A DNA stretch of 16,792 bases. It comes from Candidatus Latescibacterota bacterium. GTDB taxonomy: Bacteria > Latescibacterota > 4484-107 > B68-G9. The translations under genes were made by a program, and so were the position numbers. Positions 14,608 through 16,792 of this stretch are shown here, one piece after another. Every line of letters begins with the position of its first letter. Position 1 is the stretch's first letter. Where the stretch lies: the NCBI GenBank assembly GCA_012961755.1, contig DTYS01000190.1:1-16792 (forward strand), given 5' to 3'. Below the pieces are notes generated by a model, which ran no database searches, had not been told where the DNA came from, and worked only from the letters and a program-made list of their open reading frames with translations.

Positions 14608-15174
14608 CTACCCATCCCTCACGATCTTCTCCCTCATCCTGTCCACAACGTAGTGCACCAATAAAAGATGTACCCCCTCGACCAGACCCATATCGAAGGA
14701 CGGGACATGGACGTTGATCTTCACCATCTTCCCGAGCTTCCCCCCGTCGTATCCCGTCATACCTATGGTGAAGAGGCCATTTTTATTCGCATAATCCGTA
14801 GCTCTTAGCACATTTGGACTGTTCCCCGAGCCACTTATGGCCACGGTCACATCCCCAGGTTCGGCGAGGTTCGCGAGCTGTTGTTCGAATATAACTTCGT
14901 ACCCCTCGTCGTTGGCCCATGCCGTGATGTAGGGGGTGTTGTCGGTGAGGCTTATGACCTTAATCCTGCGCTTCGCCTCCAGTCCCAAAAGGGTGCTCTT
15001 CCCCAAATCCTCACAGAAGTGGGAGGCGGCAGCCGCGCTTCCTCCGTTTCCGAAGAAGAATATCCTCCTCCCCTCCTCGTACGCCCTCATGAAGACCTCT
15101 ATCATCTCTTCCACAGGCCTCTGGTCCATCCTCTCACAGATCCCTTTGACCTCGTCGAAGTAGCTTCCGAACAT
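14608..15174 (-). CDS. gmhA: Phosphoheptose isomerase-like SIS domain protein
   Basis: Probably converts sedoheptulose 7-phosphate to D-glycero-D-manno-heptose 7-phosphate, the entry step to heptose for cell-surface glycans. The 188-residue single SIS domain has FGNGGSAAAASHFCEDL (41-57) and ISGSGNSPNVL (113-123), the phosphosugar-binding loops. Near the C-terminus, VEGVHLLLVH (165-174) takes the place of the catalytic helix of GmhA; H174 matches the family His, but E166 stands where E. coli GmhA has Gln and G163 where it has Asp. The substrate could therefore differ slightly. The heptose assignment leans on the adjoining GHMP kinase, whose stop is 8 nt upstream. A GGAGGGG site precedes the ATG. 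Confidence 0.82.
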   Translation of the reverse strand: MFGSYFDEVKGICERMDQRPVEEMIEVFMRAYEEGRRIFFFGNGGSAAAASHFCEDLGKSTLLGLEAKRRIKVISLTDNTPYITAWANDEGYEVIFEQQLANLAEPGDVTVAISGSGNSPNVLRATDYANKNGLFTIGMTGYDGGKLGKMVKINVHVPSFDMGLVEGVHLLLVHYVVDRMREKIVRDG

Positions 15175-15182
15175 CGCCCCTC

Positions 15183-16178
15183 CTACTTCGTCGGATACCT
15201 CCTTACGTTGAATATAACCTTGCTCCCGTCCCTCTCCAACATAAACGGAAGTTCCCTTAGGCCTATCTCCTCCATAGCATTCCGGACATCGTCATGCTTT
15301 TGCCTCGGGACGTAGAGGAGGAAGAAACCTCCCCCACCCGCCCCTGATATCTTGCCTCCCGTGGTCCCTGCCTTTAAGGCAAGCTTGTAGATGGAGTCCA
15401 GCTCCTGGTCGCTTATGCCCTCGGCGAGCTGCCTTTTCAGCTCCCATCCTCTGTGCAGGATCGGACCGATGTCGTCGAAGCTGTGATTTAATATGGCCTC
15501 CTTGGCGTTGAACACGAGGTCCTTCATTCCTCGGAGGATATCGAGCTTTTTTGAGGTGTCCTCCTTCTGCTTCTTCAGGATGGCCTCGGCCTTCCTCGTG
15601 CGGTTCGTAAAGAACAGGAGGAGGTTCGAACCGAGCTTGCGAAACTTATCGTCGGGAAGCTCTATCTTCTCCACCTCGACCGTCCCGTCCTTACGGAACG
15701 TGAAGAGCCTTATACCACCGTAAGCGGCTATGTACTGGTCCTGCTTGCCTATCGGCTTACCACATATATCTATCTCTATCTCGCACGCCTCCTTAGCTAG
15801 CCTCTCCGGAGGGACCTGTTCTCCTTGGTACATGTAAAGGGCGTTCAGAAGTCCCACGGTTATACTGCTCGAGGAGCCGAGCCCGGAACCCTCAGAGGGG
15901 ATATCCGCTAAGGTGGTTATCTCGACGCCCTTCTCGACCCCCGTCTTCCTCATGGCCTCACGGACAAGTTCGTGCTGGATTTCGTCCACGCAGTCAACTA
16001 TCTCCTTGCGGGAGTAATTAATGTAGATCTTGTCGTCGAACCTCTCCTTTACTATCACGTAGACGTATTTGTCTATGGCCATGTTCAGCACCATCCCGTC
16101 CTCGTACCTGTAAAACGCCTCTAAATCCGTCCCCCCTCCTGCCAAGCTTATGCGCAACGGAGTTTGGGTAATTATCAT
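15183..16178 (-). CDS. hddA: GHMP kinase, probable D-glycero-D-manno-heptose 7-phosphate kinase
   Basis: Likely phosphorylates heptose 7-phosphate at C1 for nucleotide-heptose synthesis. The 331-residue protein starts ITQTPLRISLAGGGTDL (3-19) and has the GHMP ATP loop IPSEGSGLGSSSS (93-105), GKQDQYIAAYGG (144-155) with the likely catalytic Asp, and TTGGKISGAGGGGF near the C-terminus. These are typical of HddA and close sugar-1-kinases. The ATG at 16178 is preferred because the family begins just before the TPLRIS motif and GGGAG lies six nt upstream. A GTG at 16238 in frame would add 20 residues without family likeness. Its partner gmhA follows 8 nt after the stop. No gmhB/hddC phosphatase or nucleotidyltransferase is in the window. 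It is the first gene after the promoter at 16302-16330. Confidence 0.88.
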   Translation of the reverse strand: MIITQTPLRISLAGGGTDLEAFYRYEDGMVLNMAIDKYVYVIVKERFDDKIYINYSRKEIVDCVDEIQHELVREAMRKTGVEKGVEITTLADIPSEGSGLGSSSSITVGLLNALYMYQGEQVPPERLAKEACEIEIDICGKPIGKQDQYIAAYGGIRLFTFRKDGTVEVEKIELPDDKFRKLGSNLLLFFTNRTRKAEAILKKQKEDTSKKLDILRGMKDLVFNAKEAILNHSFDDIGPILHRGWELKRQLAEGISDQELDSIYKLALKAGTTGGKISGAGGGGFFLLYVPRQKHDDVRNAMEEIGLRELPFMLERDGSKVIFNVRRYPTK

Positions 16179-16273
16179 GACATGCTCCCGAGGTCCAAAA
16201 TTCCTCTTTGCAAAGATATGTTCCGTGACCTCCGTCACAAAGTCCTCAGCCGGACCCTCCCTCCGAGCCCGAA

Positions 16274-16301
16274 GCTTCCTGTACAGACCGGACAGAGAAG
16301 C
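16274..16301. repeat. Inverted repeat at the predicted transcription start of the hddA operon
   Basis: Arms GCTTC-CTGT (16274-16282) and ACAG-A-GAAGC (16292-16301) pair over nine positions with one bulged base, around a 9-nt centre. The repeat begins right next to the -10 element and covers about +1 to +21, a normal place for a repressor site. Because the RNA would start inside one arm, a DNA operator fits better than an RNA hairpin. Confidence 0.45.
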
Positions 16302-16330
16302 AAAATAAAGAAAATCTCCTTCCTTGTCAA
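16302..16330 (-). promoter_or_regulatory. Sigma-70-like promoter for the hddA-gmhA-thiamine gene run
   Basis: On the minus strand TTGACA (16325-16330) and TATTTT (16302-16307) are separated by 17 nt. The predicted start is near 16295, leaving a leader of about 117 nt before the hddA ATG at 16178. Nothing else this strong was seen upstream of the later genes, so it may drive the whole run down to 1363. The leader was checked by eye for TPP riboswitch core sequences and none were found. Confidence 0.75.
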
Positions 16331-16451
16331 GAGATTTTGGGGAAGAGGGCGTTTTCCAGCCCAGGAAAGGTTAACGAGAGAGGACCTCCTCGATGGTCGG
16401 GAAAATAACGGTGGGTATCATGGGGGCGTACGCACGACCCCTTTCGCTGGT

Positions 16452-16792
16452 TCAGGCCCCGAACCTTGCCAAACGTCCAGCGTGGGCGAGCATGAGGGCC
16501 ATAAGTTCGGTGGCCGGGAACCTGCCGAGGGAGCCCTTGGCGCACTCCTTCTCCGAGAACGCCGAGACATCGTCCCTGCGGCTCCAGCAGCTCATGAGGG
16601 CCACGGGAACTGGATGCCAACTGTGGGCCTTGAAGAGGGCAGGCGTGGAGTGGTCACCCGTGACCACGAAAACATCCGGCCTTAGGGAGAGGAGCCTGGG
16701 CACGAAGGAGTCCACCTCCTCTATAAGATGGACCTTCTTAAGGAAGTCCCCGTCCTCCCCCGCGCTGTCGGTCTTCTTCACGTGGAAGAAGA
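16452..16792 (-). CDS. apgM: 2,3-bisphosphoglycerate-independent phosphoglycerate mutase, archaeal type, C-terminal part
   Basis: Glycolytic enzyme that interconverts 3- and 2-phosphoglycerate using bound divalent metals. Only the last about 113 residues are present; the gene runs off the window end and the visible GTG at 16781 is an internal codon. The reading begins FFHVKKTDSAGEDGDF, matching the family segment with the metal-binding Asp, followed by VVTGDHSTPALFKAHSWHPV, which holds the conserved DH metal ligands. The protein ends in RLARFGA, the usual ending of the family. The following 270 nt are non-coding and include the promoter of the next operon, so this gene belongs to a separate transcript or ends one. 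No convincing terminator was seen after it. Confidence 0.9.
   Translation of the reverse strand, partial: FFHVKKTDSAGEDGDFLKKVHLIEEVDSFVPRLLSLRPDVFVVTGDHSTPALFKAHSWHPVPVALMSCWSRRDDVSAFSEKECAKGSLGRFPATELMALMLAHAGRLARFGA

Noticed and set aside
16179..16300. TPP riboswitch in the leader of the heptose-thiamine run
   Set aside because: A CTGAGGA string occurs, but the conserved ACCTGAT and GCGTAGGGA segments are absent, so the match is too short to support.
16347..16362. GGGC/GCCC stem with an 8-nt loop after apgM as a terminator
   Set aside because: It is only a 4-bp stem and is not followed by a T run on the minus strand.
16371..16454. In-frame extension after the apgM TGA (about 26 codons to TAA), with a possible stop readthrough or a 16-residue leader peptide from an ATG
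   Set aside because: The mutase ends in the normal family C-terminus (RFGA), and no recoding element or good ribosome site is visible. Chance openness is likely.

Overview
The window is a compact stretch of bacterial genome in which every credible gene lies on the minus strand, so transcription runs from high to low coordinates. The organism looks like a thermophilic, deep-branching or candidate-phylum bacterium. GC content is fairly high with frequent AGG (Arg) and ATA (Ile) codons. Shine-Dalgarno sites are strong GGAGG types and the two visible promoters are sigma-70-like. The gene content is bacterial (dapF, lysA, gmhA, thiE), but several genes have archaeal-type relatives (the zinc-ribbon nicotinate phosphoribosyltransferase, an NMD3-like protein, a COG3044-class ATPase, an archaeal-type phosphoglycerate mutase). 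The secreted peptidase ends in a FlgD-like/type-IX-like sorting domain, which is common in FCB and WOR-3/Hydrothermae-like lineages. The exact phylum is a guess.

Layout, in transcription order. (1) 16792-16452: C-terminal end of a cofactor-independent phosphoglycerate mutase, cut by the window edge. (2) 16451-16179: intergenic region with a strong promoter and an inverted repeat at the predicted transcription start. (3) 16178-14608: heptose genes, a GHMP kinase (hddA-like) and a phosphoheptose isomerase (gmhA-like). (4) 14591-11694: thiamine genes thiE, thiC and thiL; a 60-nt spacer holding a palindrome and a terminator-like hairpin separates thiC from thiL. (5) 11674-10472: NADP-type isocitrate dehydrogenase. 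(6) 10456-8360: the last two steps of diaminopimelate/lysine synthesis stand in reverse order as lysA then dapF; lysA is split by a one-base frameshift in a run of seven G. (7) 8373-6742: secreted M28 metallopeptidase. (8) 6731-1363: nicotinate phosphoribosyltransferase, NMD3-like zinc protein, ABC-class ATPase, anSME-like radical SAM/SPASM protein with a SEC-C tail, and a divergent NIF3-family protein, all overlapping or abutting. (9) 1362-1263: a second strong promoter and a short leader, then valS, cut by the window start.

From 16178 to 1363 the genes are separated by 0-19 nt or overlap, apart from the 60-nt thiC-thiL spacer. They could form one transcript of about 15 kb driven from the promoter near 16302-16330, with valS as a separate unit. 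Most genes are housekeeping metabolism. The part most worth study is 6731-1363, where an NMD3-like zinc protein, a nucleic-acid-type ABC ATPase and a radical SAM enzyme with a SEC-C tail are translationally linked without a known joint role. The lysA frameshift and the structured thiC-thiL spacer are the next most interesting. No CRISPR array, tRNA, rRNA, insertion sequence or TPP riboswitch was seen.
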